NCBI GenBank assembly: GCA_021811005.1
Contig: JAJZPY010000003.1
Location: forward strand, 1-32,629
Reading direction: 5' to 3'
Length of the DNA stretch: 32,629 nt
DNA from: Pseudomonadota bacterium
GTDB taxonomy: Bacteria > Pseudomonadota > Gammaproteobacteria > Burkholderiales > Ferrovaceae
Below the pieces are notes generated by a model, which was given only the letters and a program-made list of their open reading frames with translations, searched no databases and was not told the DNA's origin. This document shows, one piece after another, positions 19,150 to 28,501 of this stretch (positions are counted from its first letter, which is position 1; each line of letters begins with the position of its first letter). The position numbers and the translations under genes are program-made.

Positions 19150-20103
19150 ATGCAGTCCATGCTTCAAAAAACCTTGCAGGGAGCAGCCGTGTTGCTCGGT
19201 CTGGCTTTCCAGTCCGTTTTGGCGGCCACCTACCCGCTCCCGCCTGGCGCGGACCTGGTGGGGCGCGTGCAGGAAGTGGTGGCGACGGCACAGGACACGC
19301 TGCTCGACATCGCGCGGCGCCACGATCTGGGCTACGACGAAATCATCGCGGCCAACCCCAAGGTCGATCCCTGGCTGCCGGGTGCCGGCACGCGCGTGGT
19401 GTTGCCCACCCAGTTCATCCTGCCGGACGGCCCGCGGCGCGGCATCGTGGTGAACCTGGCCGCCATGCGCCTGTTCTATTTTCCGGTACCTGCAGCGGGG
19501 GAAGTCCCGGAAGTGGTCACGTTTCCCATCGGCATCGGGCGCATGGGCTGGAATACGCCCCTGGTGTCCACCCGCATCGCCTCCAAGGTGGCTGACCCCG
19601 TCTGGCATGTGCCCCCGTCCATCCAGCAGGAACATGCACAGGAAGGGGAAGTGCTGCCCGAATCGGTTCCTGCCGGCCCTGACAACCCGCTGGGTGACTT
19701 TGCCTTGATGCTCGATTTGCCGGGCTACCTCATTCATGGCACCAACAAGCCTTACGGGGTGGGGCGGCGCGTGAGCCATGGCTGCATCCGCCTGTATCCG
19801 GAAGACGTCGCCGACCTGTTTCGCCAGGTGAGCACTGGCCTTGCGGTCCGTTTCGTGGATCAATCCAATCTGGCAGGCTGGCTTGACGGCCGGCTTTATC
19901 TGCAGGCCCATGTGCCGCTCGCGGGCGATGCGGGGTCGGCCGCCAACCTGACCGCCATGGTGGACGCCGTACTCACCCAGGCGCATCGGGTGCCGGGCAC
20001 CGTCGTGGACTGGGATCTGGCCCTGAAACTGACGCGCGAAGCGCACAACCTGCCCGTTCCCGTCTTGCTCCCGGCGGTCCCTGCAGCGGAACCCGCACAC
20101 TGA
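19150..20103 (+). CDS. L,D-transpeptidase (LysM-like segment plus YkuD domain)
   Basis: Signal peptide MQSMLQKTLQGAAVLLGLAFQSVLA; LysM-like DTLLDIARRHDLGYDEIIAANPKVDPWLPGAGTRVVLP; YkuD catalytic HGTNKPYGVGRRVSHGCIRLYPEDV. Confidence 0.92.
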   Translation: MQSMLQKTLQGAAVLLGLAFQSVLAATYPLPPGADLVGRVQEVVATAQDTLLDIARRHDLGYDEIIAANPKVDPWLPGAGTRVVLPTQFILPDGPRRGIVVNLAAMRLFYFPVPAAGEVPEVVTFPIGIGRMGWNTPLVSTRIASKVADPVWHVPPSIQQEHAQEGEVLPESVPAGPDNPLGDFALMLDLPGYLIHGTNKPYGVGRRVSHGCIRLYPEDVADLFRQVSTGLAVRFVDQSNLAGWLDGRLYLQAHVPLAGDAGSAANLTAMVDAVLTQAHRVPGTVVDWDLALKLTREAHNLPVPVLLPAVPAAEPAH

Positions 20104-20121
20104 ACCGGATTCACCGCTTCC

Positions 20122-20451
20122 TTATTTCTGCAGGGACTTCTGGAACATGCGGTTGCACTTTTCTTCGGTTTCCTTGCAGGCAGCCTTGGTGCTGGCGGCC
20201 ATCGCACGGGCCTCATCCGCCGCTTTCAGGGCGGCCGCTGCCGAAGCTTTCGCTTCATTCGCGCTGGCCTGGGCTGTCTGGGCTGAAGTGGCCGCTGCTT
20301 CGGCGCGCGCCACGGCTTCGTCTGCGGTGGCCTGGGCGTGACGGGCCGCGGCCGCGGCATTGTTGACCTCCTCGGTGGTGGCGCATCCAGCCAGGCCGAA
20401 ACCGGTCAGCAGGGCGGCCAGCGTCAGCAAGTGTTTGGCTCGGTAGGACAT
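20122..20451 (-). CDS. Alanine-rich coiled-coil (Lpp/OprI-like) lipoprotein
   Basis: Start trimmed to MSYRAKHLLTLAALLTGFGLAGC (lipobox LAGC), then alanine-rich heptad-like region AAAAARHAQATADEAVARAEAAATSAQTAQASANEAKASAAAALKAADEARAM; C-terminus ...FQKSLQK. Confidence 0.82.
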   Translation of the reverse strand: MSYRAKHLLTLAALLTGFGLAGCATTEEVNNAAAAARHAQATADEAVARAEAAATSAQTAQASANEAKASAAAALKAADEARAMAASTKAACKETEEKCNRMFQKSLQK

Positions 20452-20588
20452 GACGATTCTCCTTGTTGAAATAACACGGGATGACAGGAATACCCCGATC
20501 TGCCAAATTGGAACCCTATACCCCTGTTGCCCAAGGCTGAATACATGCAACTACCTATACGTACTGCCCCTTATTCCGGAGCCGTCGC

Positions 20589-21335
20589 ATGCTGCCGGTT
20601 CTGATGGTGACCGGTGCGTCCCGCGGCATCGGGGCTGCCGTGGCGCGGCTGGGTGCCGCCGCGGGTTACGCCGTGTGCGTCAATTACCGCAGGGATCGCA
20701 CTGCGGCTGAACGCGTGGTGGCGGATATTGCGCGGGCAGGGGGCCGGGCTGTCGCCCTGCAGGCCGACGTATCCGTGGAAGCCGAAGTGGTGGCCCTGTT
20801 CCAGGCCGTGGATGCGACCTTGGGTCCTGTGGACGCCCTGGTGAACAATGCGGGCATCCTGGCCCCCCAGGCCCGGGTGGAGGCCATGGATGCCGCGCGC
20901 CTGGAGCGGATCCTGGCCGTCAATGTGACCGGCAGTTTCCTGTGCGCGCGCGAAGCGGTGCGGCGCATGTCCACCCGGCACGGCGGGCGCGGCGGCGCCA
21001 TTGTCAACCTGTCATCCCGCGCGGCGCGCCTGGGGGCAGCCGGGGAGTATGTGGACTACGCGGCGGCCAAGGCGGCGGTGGACACGCTCACCGTGGGGCT
21101 GGCCCGGGAAGTGGCTGCGGAAGGCATCCGGGTCAACGCGGTTAGTCCCGGAGTGATCTACACCGACATTCATGCCAGCGGCGGCGAGCCCGGACGGGTT
21201 GAACGGGTGAAGGAGAGCGTCCCCATGAAGCGCGGCGGTCAGCCCGAGGAAGTGGCGCGCGCCGTGCTCTGGCTGCTGTCGAAGGAGGCTTCGTACACCA
21301 CCGGCACTATCCTGGACGTGTCGGGCGGACGCTAG
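20589..21335 (+). CDS. SDR-family NAD(P)-dependent oxidoreductase
   Basis: VTGASRGIGAAVARLG, NNAGIL, active-site VNLSSRAARLGAAGEYVDYAAAKAA, C-terminal YTTGTILDVSGGR. Confidence 0.93.
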   Translation: MLPVLMVTGASRGIGAAVARLGAAAGYAVCVNYRRDRTAAERVVADIARAGGRAVALQADVSVEAEVVALFQAVDATLGPVDALVNNAGILAPQARVEAMDAARLERILAVNVTGSFLCAREAVRRMSTRHGGRGGAIVNLSSRAARLGAAGEYVDYAAAKAAVDTLTVGLAREVAAEGIRVNAVSPGVIYTDIHASGGEPGRVERVKESVPMKRGGQPEEVARAVLWLLSKEASYTTGTILDVSGGR

Positions 21336-21343
21336 GAGCAAAA

Positions 21344-21370
21344 AAAACGCCCTGCAGGGCAGGGCGTTTT
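21344..21370. terminator. Bidirectional rho-independent terminator between SDR and cytochrome genes
   Basis: AAAACGCCCTGC-agg-GCAGGGCGTTTT: A-tract and T-tract flank both sides of the stem between convergent genes. Confidence 0.9.
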
Positions 21371-21406
21371 GAGTGCGAAGTCTGTGCTTCGCTTGACTTG
21401 TGTTTT

Positions 21407-22132
21407 TTACTTCAGCGATTGCAGGTAGAGCGACACTTCGTGCTTCTGCATGTCGCTCAGGCCATGGGCGATGCCTTCCATGGCCACACCCGCCGGACGC
21501 TCAAGGTCATCACCATTCGAGTTCAGGTGATGTTTCTCGTTTTCCTCTTCACGCTGGGCGTCGTCGTTGAAAGCCATCAGCTGCTTGTAGAGGTAGTCCG
21601 CATGCTGGCCGGCCAGACGGGGAATCGGGCCATTGCCTTCGGCATTGGCGCCGTGGCAAGCCATGCAGGGCGGAACTGCCTTTTCCAGGAAACCTTCGTT
21701 GAAGATTTTCTGGCCGGCTTTCACCATGGCCGGATCGGCCTCGGCAGTGCCGGGGTTGGGCAACGGTTTCTGATGCGAGAAGTATTCGGCCAGTTCCTTC
21801 ATCTGCTTCGGCGTCATGTCGCGGGTGATGCCCCACATCATGGCCTGGCCGGCATCATCCTTGCGGTGGTGCGTCTGGAATTCCTGCAGTTCAGCCACGA
21901 TGTACACTTCCTGCTGACCTGCCAGGATCGGGAACGTCGGGTTGACCGAATTGCCGTTCACGTTGCTGCCCACGTCGCCGTGGCAAATGGAACACACTTG
22001 CTGGGCCAGGGTGTGACCCGACACGTCGGGATTGAGCAGGCTGCGGCTGCGGTCAAGACCCGTGGAGCAGGCACTCAATGCCAGCGCAACGGCCGAAAGG
22101 GTCAGAATTTTGGTGATCTGTTTCATATTCAT
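21407..22132 (-). CDS. Diheme c-type cytochrome (c4-like), predicted lipoprotein
   Basis: Two CXXCH motifs (VCSICHGDVGS and PCMACHGANAEG); lipobox LSACS; repeated PxLAGQ motifs (FPILAGQQEVY, IPRLAGQHADY) typical of cytochrome c4. Confidence 0.92.
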   Translation of the reverse strand: MNMKQITKILTLSAVALALSACSTGLDRSRSLLNPDVSGHTLAQQVCSICHGDVGSNVNGNSVNPTFPILAGQQEVYIVAELQEFQTHHRKDDAGQAMMWGITRDMTPKQMKELAEYFSHQKPLPNPGTAEADPAMVKAGQKIFNEGFLEKAVPPCMACHGANAEGNGPIPRLAGQHADYLYKQLMAFNDDAQREEENEKHHLNSNGDDLERPAGVAMEGIAHGLSDMQKHEVSLYLQSLK

Positions 22133-22139
22133 CCCTCTC

Positions 22140-23549
22140 TTAGTAGATCAACGTGGCGTAGAGCATGGACGTGTTGAAGTCATGCGCGCTCAGGTTGTTG
22201 GCGCCGGCCATTTGACCGCTCGTGCCACCCATCTGGGTGTAGAACGTGTACATATAGCCGATGCGGATATTTTGTGCCGGGGCCCAGAACACGCTTGGCA
22301 TCCAGGACTGCCAGTTGGGGCTGCCGTTGGGCGTGAACGCATACAGGCCGGTGTCGTTGCTGCCGGTAGCCCCATGGTAGAACAGCATGGCGCCGTACTT
22401 GGCCTTGTAAATGTAGGTCACGTCAGCCCAGGTTTCGTTCAGGGTGTCCGTGGGGTTGGTCGGAACCAGGCCCGAGGAGTTCGGCATGCCCAGGACGTTG
22501 TTCATGTCCTCGTGGGTGACACGGAAGTGGGCCGAGAAGTAGTGCGGGTCGAGCACGTACTGGTACTGGGCATCAATGCCGTAGTCGCGGTAGGTGCTGA
22601 CGGAGCCGGACCAGTCGGAATACCCCAGAACGTCGTTGTTATGAACATACGACGTCATGCCGTGGATACCGGCCTGGAAGCTGTGGGGACCCCATTCCTT
22701 GTTGTAGGCAAAACGGTAGTAGGGGGACGGATCCAGTTCAGGCACGCCACCGGAGCCCGTGGCACCACCCGTCATGAAAGACAGGGGACCGTGGGTGATG
22801 GACTTGTACACGCCCAGTTCGCCGTACCAGGTTTTGTCCTTGAACACGTAGGCACCTGCACCCACTTCGGCATGTTGGGCCGATGAGCCCATCAGGAAGG
22901 TTCCGGGAGCTTGCGCGCCACCACCGTTGAAGTAGCCGATCCAGTCGGAAGTCCAGTTTTCCGTGCTGTTCCACACATCGGACATGGTGGAGCGGTTGTT
23001 GGCATAGAAACCGTAAATCAGGTCGGTGTCCTTGCCCACAATGCGGTCCGCCCAGCGGAATTCCGTGTTGTCGATGCCGGAAGACTGGGTGTACTGGCTG
23101 CCTGACGTGATGTTGCCGTCATACTTGTTCCAGGTCCACTGCACGAAGGCACCGAGGTTATCGGTGATGTGGCCGCCGGTGAACAGGCTGACCACCTGCA
23201 GGTCAAACGAGGACGACGGTGCGCTCCCGTTGCCAGCAGCCGGGGTGGTGTTGGTGTAGTACTGGCGTGCGGTTTGCAGCATGACCGCAACCGGCGGACG
23301 GTCGATGTTGGTGGTGAGGTTGAAAATATCGTTCGCGTTGCCCAAGGTGTAACCGGTCAACTTGAACATGCGGCCCAGCGAAGTGAGCTGCGGATACTCG
23401 CCACCCACGTGACAGGCGACGCATTTGAAACCGGTCTGTCGTGCAAAGACCGGGATGGCACTGGCATCCATCGAGGCTGCCAGGGTTACCACACCCAAGA
23501 GCGCGAGCAATGGTCGCCGCGCCCTTTCCAGCAGGCTTGTTAACTTCAT
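22140..23549 (-). CDS. Monoheme cytochrome c-porin fusion (Cyc2-like architecture)
   Basis: Start trimmed to MKLTSLLERARRPLLALLGVVTLAASMDASA; IPVFARQTGFKCVACHVGGEYPQLTSLGRMFKLTGYTL holds a single CXXCH right after the signal peptide; the remaining ~400 aa are aromatic/Gly-rich alternating strands ending in ...SMLYATLIY. Confidence 0.78.
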   Translation of the reverse strand: MKLTSLLERARRPLLALLGVVTLAASMDASAIPVFARQTGFKCVACHVGGEYPQLTSLGRMFKLTGYTLGNANDIFNLTTNIDRPPVAVMLQTARQYYTNTTPAAGNGSAPSSSFDLQVVSLFTGGHITDNLGAFVQWTWNKYDGNITSGSQYTQSSGIDNTEFRWADRIVGKDTDLIYGFYANNRSTMSDVWNSTENWTSDWIGYFNGGGAQAPGTFLMGSSAQHAEVGAGAYVFKDKTWYGELGVYKSITHGPLSFMTGGATGSGGVPELDPSPYYRFAYNKEWGPHSFQAGIHGMTSYVHNNDVLGYSDWSGSVSTYRDYGIDAQYQYVLDPHYFSAHFRVTHEDMNNVLGMPNSSGLVPTNPTDTLNETWADVTYIYKAKYGAMLFYHGATGSNDTGLYAFTPNGSPNWQSWMPSVFWAPAQNIRIGYMYTFYTQMGGTSGQMAGANNLSAHDFNTSMLYATLIY

Positions 23550-23723
23550 CGTGAAACCCCCTAAGTGTTTTTCTGAAGGAACTGCGTACAGCTGATTGCT
23601 TGCGGGCGCTTTGTTATTAGTTGGGACAAACACCCGCTGGGCATAGCTTCTATTCACACGCTTGTAATGTCAAGACGAAGTCGCAAAAACGCAACAAGAG
23701 AAAACCCAAGGAAGGCACAAATG

Positions 23724-23751
23724 CAACATGCCTCCGGAAAGGCATGTTGCG
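23724..23751 (-). terminator. Candidate terminator downstream of the Calvin-cycle cluster
   Basis: Inverted repeat GCAACATGCCT-ccggaa-AGGCATGTTGC located 22 bp downstream of the tkt stop; only a short T-run (ATTTG) follows on the minus strand. Confidence 0.55.
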
Positions 23752-23772
23752 ATGCAGTATGATTTTTTGAAG

Positions 23773-25779
23773 TTACAGGATGTTCCGGACGGTCTGGGCG
23801 AGCCCTTCGGCGGTCAGGCCGAAGTGTTTGAAAAGGGCGCCGGCGGGTGCCGACTCGCCAAAAGTGTCGATGCCCAGCACGGCCTTGCAGCCGTATTTCC
23901 ACCACAGGGCGGTGCTGCCGGCTTCCACCGCCACCTTGGGGATGTGGGGCGGAAGCACGGCTTCGCGGTAGTCGCGTTCCTGCAGGTCGAAGGTGGTGGT
24001 GGCGGGCATGGACACCACGCGCACCGGAATGCCTTCCGCTGCCAGCAGTTTCTGCGCTTCCACCGCCAGCCCCACTTCCGATCCGGTGGCGATCAGCACG
24101 GCCTGGGCCATGCCTTCCGCTTCGCGCAGCACGTAGCCGCCACGCGCGATGTCCACGATCTGCTCGGGCGTACGCGACTGGAATGGCAGGTTCTGGCGGC
24201 TGAAGATGAGGCAGGTGGGCCCATGGGCGCGGCGCACGGCCGATGACCAGGCCACGGCCGTTTCTGTGGTGTCGCAGGGGCGCCACACGTCCATGTGGGG
24301 AATCAGGCGCAGGGTGGAGACGTGTTCCACTGACTGGTGGGTGGGGCCGTCTTCGCCCAGACCGATGGAGTCGTGGGTAAACACGAAAATCGAACGGATT
24401 TTCATGAGGGCGGCCATGCGCAGGGCGTTTTTGCTGTAGTCGGAGAACGTCAGGAACGTGCCGCCATAGGGAATGAAGCCGCCATGCAGGGTGATGCCGT
24501 TCATCATGGCGCTCATGCCGAACTCGCGCACGCCGTAGCTCAGGTAATTGCCCGGCTTGACGGCATCCAGCGGCACGCTGCCGCTCCAGTTGGTGAGGTT
24601 GGATCCCGTAAGGTCGGCCGAGCCGCCAAAAAATTCCGGCAGCACCGGTCCGAACGCTTCCAGGGTGTTCTGGCTGGCCTTGCGGGTGGCGATGGTTTCG
24701 CCCTTGTCGCGGCACTTGGCAATGAACTCCAGGGCCGATATTTCAAACTGGGCCGGCAGTTCCCCTTTCATGCGGCGCAGGAATTCCGCCGCTTCTGCGG
24801 GATAGGCCGCCTGATAGGCCTTGAAGCGCTGGTTCCATTCGGTTTCCTGGGCTTCGCCGCGGGGGCGGGCATCCCAGGCCTGGTAGGCGTCGGCGGGAAT
24901 TTCAAAGGGACCGTAAGCCCAGCCCAGGGTCATGCGCACGGCCGCGATTTCGTCGGGGCCCAGCGGGCTGCCGTGCACGTCGTGGGTGCCGGCCTTGTTG
25001 GGACTGCCGTGGCCGATGATGGTCTTGCAGCAGATGAGGGTGGGGCGGTCACTTTGCTTGGCCGCCTCGATGGCGTCCGAAATTTCCGCCACGTCATGGC
25101 CGTCCACGCCGCGCACCACGTTCCAGCCGTACGCTTCGAAACGCTTGGGCGTGTCTTCGGCAAACCAGCCCGTGACATGGCCGTCGATGGAAATGCCGTT
25201 GTCGTCCCAGAACGCGATCAGCTTGCGCAGTTTCAGGGTGCCGGCCAGCGAACAGGCTTCCTGACTTACGCCTTCCATCATGCAGCCATCGCCCATGAAC
25301 ACGTAGGTGTGATGGTCCACCAGGGTGTGACCGGGGCGGTTAAACTGTTCGCCCATCATGCGTTCGGCCAGCGCCATGCCCACGGCGTTGGCGATGCCCT
25401 GGCCAAGCGGGCCGGTGGTGGTTTCCACGCCCGGCGTGAGGCCGTATTCGGGATGCCCCGGCGTTTTGCTGTGCAGTTGCCGGAAATGCTTGATTTCGTC
25501 CATGGACAGGTCATAGCCCGTCAGGTGCAGCAGGGTGTAGAGCAGCATGGACGCATGCCCGTTGGACAGGACGAAACGGTCACGGTCGGCCCAATGGGGG
25601 TTGGCCGGGTTGTGCCTGAGGTGGCGTCCCCACAGGGCCACCGCCATTTCGGCCATCCCCATGGGGGCGCCGGGATGGCCGGAATTGGCCTTTTGCACGG
25701 CGTCCATGGAAAGGACGCGGATGCTGTTGGCCATGAGCGTGGTGTGCTGGCGGGCAAGGCCTTCGGTCATGATGGGCAA
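23773..25779 (-). CDS. tkt: Transketolase
   Basis: [76 protein letters not shown]. Confidence 0.96.
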   Translation of the reverse strand: MPIMTEGLARQHTTLMANSIRVLSMDAVQKANSGHPGAPMGMAEMAVALWGRHLRHNPANPHWADRDRFVLSNGHASMLLYTLLHLTGYDLSMDEIKHFRQLHSKTPGHPEYGLTPGVETTTGPLGQGIANAVGMALAERMMGEQFNRPGHTLVDHHTYVFMGDGCMMEGVSQEACSLAGTLKLRKLIAFWDDNGISIDGHVTGWFAEDTPKRFEAYGWNVVRGVDGHDVAEISDAIEAAKQSDRPTLICCKTIIGHGSPNKAGTHDVHGSPLGPDEIAAVRMTLGWAYGPFEIPADAYQAWDARPRGEAQETEWNQRFKAYQAAYPAEAAEFLRRMKGELPAQFEISALEFIAKCRDKGETIATRKASQNTLEAFGPVLPEFFGGSADLTGSNLTNWSGSVPLDAVKPGNYLSYGVREFGMSAMMNGITLHGGFIPYGGTFLTFSDYSKNALRMAALMKIRSIFVFTHDSIGLGEDGPTHQSVEHVSTLRLIPHMDVWRPCDTTETAVAWSSAVRRAHGPTCLIFSRQNLPFQSRTPEQIVDIARGGYVLREAEGMAQAVLIATGSEVGLAVEAQKLLAAEGIPVRVVSMPATTTFDLQERDYREAVLPPHIPKVAVEAGSTALWWKYGCKAVLGIDTFGESAPAGALFKHFGLTAEGLAQTVRNIL

Positions 25780-25800
25780 TCTCTGAAAAGGGAATGGGGA

Positions 25801-26865
25801 TTAGCGGATTTTCGGGGCCAGCTCGCCCTTGGCGTAGCGCTCGCTCATGGCTTCCATGGAAAGGGGCTTGATCTTGCTGGCCTGGCCCGCGCTGCCGAAG
25901 GCTTCGAAGCGCAGCTTGCAAATGCCCATGGCGGCCTTGCGGGCGTCGATCAGGAACTTGCGCGGGTCGAATTCGGAAGGGTTCTTGAACAGGTGGGCGC
26001 GAATGGCGCCGGTCATGGCGAGCCGGATGTCGGTGTCGATGTTGACCTTGCGCACCCCGTGCTTGATGGCTTCCACGATTTCTTCCACCGGTACGCCGTA
26101 GGTTTCCTTGATGTCGCCGCCGTTGGCGCGGATCACTTCCAGCCAGTCCTGGGGCACGGAAGAGGAACCGTGCATCACGAGGTGGGTGCCGGGAATGCGC
26201 GCATGGATTTCCTTCACGCGCCAGATGGCGAGCGTTTCGCCGGTGGGGGCCTTGGTGAACTTGTAGGCGCCGTGGCTGGTGCCGATGGCGATGGCGAGCG
26301 CATCCACGCCGGTCTGGCGCACGAAATCGGCGGCCTGTTCGGGGTCGGTGAGCAGCTGGTCGTGGGAAAGCTTGCCTTCCGCGCCATGGCCGTCTTCCTC
26401 GCCCATCATGCCGGACTCCAGCGAGCCCAGGCAGCCCAGTTCGCCTTCCACCGACACGCCCACGGCATGGGCCATGTCCACCACCTGTTTGGTGGTGCGC
26501 ACGTTGTATTCAAACGTGGAGGGAGTCTTCATGTCTTCCATGAGCGAGCCGTCCATCATCACGCTGGAAAATCCGGAGCGGATGGAACGCTGGCACACGG
26601 CCGGGCTGGCGCCATGGTCCTGGTGCATGCACACCGGAATGTCGGGATACATTTCCACCGCCCCTTCGATCAGCTTGCGCAGGAACGGTTCGCCGGCATA
26701 TTTCCGGGCGCCGGCGGAACCCTGCATGATCACCGGGCTGTTGACGGCGCTCGCCGCTTCCATGATGGCCTGGATCTGCTCCAGGTTGTTGACGTTGAAG
26801 GCGGGCAGGCCATAGCCGTTTTCAGCTGCGTGATCGAGCAGTTGCCGGAGGGAAATGAGAGCCAT
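25801..26865 (-). CDS. fba: Class II fructose-bisphosphate aldolase
   Basis: [88 protein letters not shown]. Confidence 0.96.
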   Translation of the reverse strand: MALISLRQLLDHAAENGYGLPAFNVNNLEQIQAIMEAASAVNSPVIMQGSAGARKYAGEPFLRKLIEGAVEMYPDIPVCMHQDHGASPAVCQRSIRSGFSSVMMDGSLMEDMKTPSTFEYNVRTTKQVVDMAHAVGVSVEGELGCLGSLESGMMGEEDGHGAEGKLSHDQLLTDPEQAADFVRQTGVDALAIAIGTSHGAYKFTKAPTGETLAIWRVKEIHARIPGTHLVMHGSSSVPQDWLEVIRANGGDIKETYGVPVEEIVEAIKHGVRKVNIDTDIRLAMTGAIRAHLFKNPSEFDPRKFLIDARKAAMGICKLRFEAFGSAGQASKIKPLSMEAMSERYAKGELAPKIR

Positions 26866-26889
26866 GATTTTTCCTTGGATGTTTTAAAT

Positions 26890-27591
26890 TCAAACAGTTA
26901 CTGCGCGTCCCGGGGTCATGCCCAGGCGCATTTCAAGTTCCTCAAAGCTGTCGAGCACAGCGTCCGGGCCGGCCGCAGCAATGGGTTCTCCGTGATTGTA
27001 CCCGTGGTTGAAAGCCCACACAGCCACTCCCGCGTTGCGCGACGCCTGCACGTCGTTGCTGGAGTCCCCCACGAACAGGGCTTCTTCCTGCTCCACTCCG
27101 GCGCGTTCCAGCGCCAGCTGCAGGGGCAGCGGGCTGGGTTTGCCCTGGGGCGTGTCGCCGCCGGCCACCACCACGTCGAATTGCGTGCTGAGCGCATGGC
27201 GTTCCAGCAGCTGCAGGGTCAGGCTGCGTTCCTTGTTGGTGACCACGCCCAGGCGGCAGCCGGCCTGGCGCAGCTCTTTCAGCACGGCCTGGGCGCCGGG
27301 GTAGGGGGCGCTGTATTCGCCGTTGACCGCGGCATAGTGATGGATGAAGCGCGGGTAGAGCTGCTCGAACAGCGTGGATTTCGGCCCTTCGCGACCCTGG
27401 GTGGCGGCGCCCAAGGCATTGCCGAAGAGCCAGGCCGTGCCCTTGCCGATCCAGTTGCGAATCTGGTCCGCGGGCAGGGGCGGCAGACCCGCTTCCGCCA
27501 GGGTGCGGTTGACGGCTTCGGCGATTTCGCTCGCCGTGTCCACCAGCGTGCCGTCAAGGTCGAACATGATGAAGCGGGGCAGGGTGTGCAT
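26890..27591 (-). CDS. gph: Phosphoglycolate phosphatase (HAD superfamily)
   Basis: ORF 26890..27987 trimmed to MHTLPRFIMFDLDGTLVDTASEIAEAVNRTL; HAD motifs DLDGTLVDT, GVVTNKERS, KPSPLPL, FVGDSSNDVQASRNAGV. Could equally be named cbbZ. Confidence 0.92.
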   Translation of the reverse strand: MHTLPRFIMFDLDGTLVDTASEIAEAVNRTLAEAGLPPLPADQIRNWIGKGTAWLFGNALGAATQGREGPKSTLFEQLYPRFIHHYAAVNGEYSAPYPGAQAVLKELRQAGCRLGVVTNKERSLTLQLLERHALSTQFDVVVAGGDTPQGKPSPLPLQLALERAGVEQEEALFVGDSSNDVQASRNAGVAVWAFNHGYNHGEPIAAAGPDAVLDSFEELEMRLGMTPGRAVTV

Positions 27592-27593
27592 GA

Positions 27594-28469
27594 TCAGAAG
27601 GCCTTGCGCTTGATGTCCAGCAGCTTGAGGATCATGGGCGTGAAAATGAGCTGCATGGCCAGTCCCATCTTGCCGCCGGGAATCACGATGGAATTGGGAC
27701 GCGTCATCCAGGAATCGTGCAGCATGGACAGCAGATACTGGAAATCGATGCCGCGCGGGTTGGCAAAGCGGATCACCACCATGCTTTCGTCGGCGGAAGG
27801 AATGTCCTTGGCGATGAATGGATTGGACGTGTCCACCGTGGGCACGCGCTGGAAGTTCACGTGGGTGTGTGAAAACTGCGGGCAGATGTGGCTCACGTAA
27901 TCCGGCATGCGGCGCAGGATGGTGTCGGTCACAGCTTCCTGGGAATAGCCGCGCAGCTTCTGGTCGCGATGCAGTTTCTGGATCCACTCCAGGTTGATGA
28001 TGGGCACCACGCCCACCAGCAGGTCCACCTGGGCGGCAATGTTGACCTTGTCGTCGGCGTAGCCGCCATGCAGCCCTTCGTAGAACATCAGGTCGGTGTT
28101 GGCCGGGATGTCTTCCCAGGGAATGAAAGTCCCGGGCTTTTGCTTGTAGGGAGCGGCTTCCGCGTCGTCGTGCAGGTAGCGCCGGACCTTGCCAGTGCCC
28201 GAGGCTCCGTAGGACTTGAACAGGGCTTCCAGTTCTTCCAGCAGGTTGGCTTCCGGGCCGAAGTGGCTGAAATGCAGGTTGCCGCGAGCTTCCTCGGCTT
28301 TCATCTGCTCGCGCATGCCGGCCCGGTCATAACGGTGAAAGGAATCGCCTTCCACGACCTGGGCGGCGATCTGTTCGCGCCGGAAAATGTGCTTGAAGCT
28401 GTTCATGACCGTGGTGGTTCCGGCGCCCGAAGAACCGGTGACGGCAATGATGGGGTGTTTGCGGGACAT
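27594..28469 (-). CDS. prk: Phosphoribulokinase
   Basis: ORF trimmed to MSRKHPIIAVTGSSGAGTTTVMNSFKHIFRREQIAAQVVEGDSFHRYDR; P-loop GSSGAGTTT; FYEGLHGGY; 291 aa, proteobacterial-type length. Confidence 0.96.
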   Translation of the reverse strand: MSRKHPIIAVTGSSGAGTTTVMNSFKHIFRREQIAAQVVEGDSFHRYDRAGMREQMKAEEARGNLHFSHFGPEANLLEELEALFKSYGASGTGKVRRYLHDDAEAAPYKQKPGTFIPWEDIPANTDLMFYEGLHGGYADDKVNIAAQVDLLVGVVPIINLEWIQKLHRDQKLRGYSQEAVTDTILRRMPDYVSHICPQFSHTHVNFQRVPTVDTSNPFIAKDIPSADESMVVIRFANPRGIDFQYLLSMLHDSWMTRPNSIVIPGGKMGLAMQLIFTPMILKLLDIKRKAF

Positions 28470-28501
28470 GGGACGATACCTCGCTCGGCAATGGGGGGAA
28501 A

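Noticed and set aside
24337-27900. 1187-aa + strand ORF
   Set aside because: Antisense to tkt, fba, gph and prk, all clearly coding on the minus strand; His/Gly/Ala-rich low-complexity translation typical of GC-rich antisense frames.
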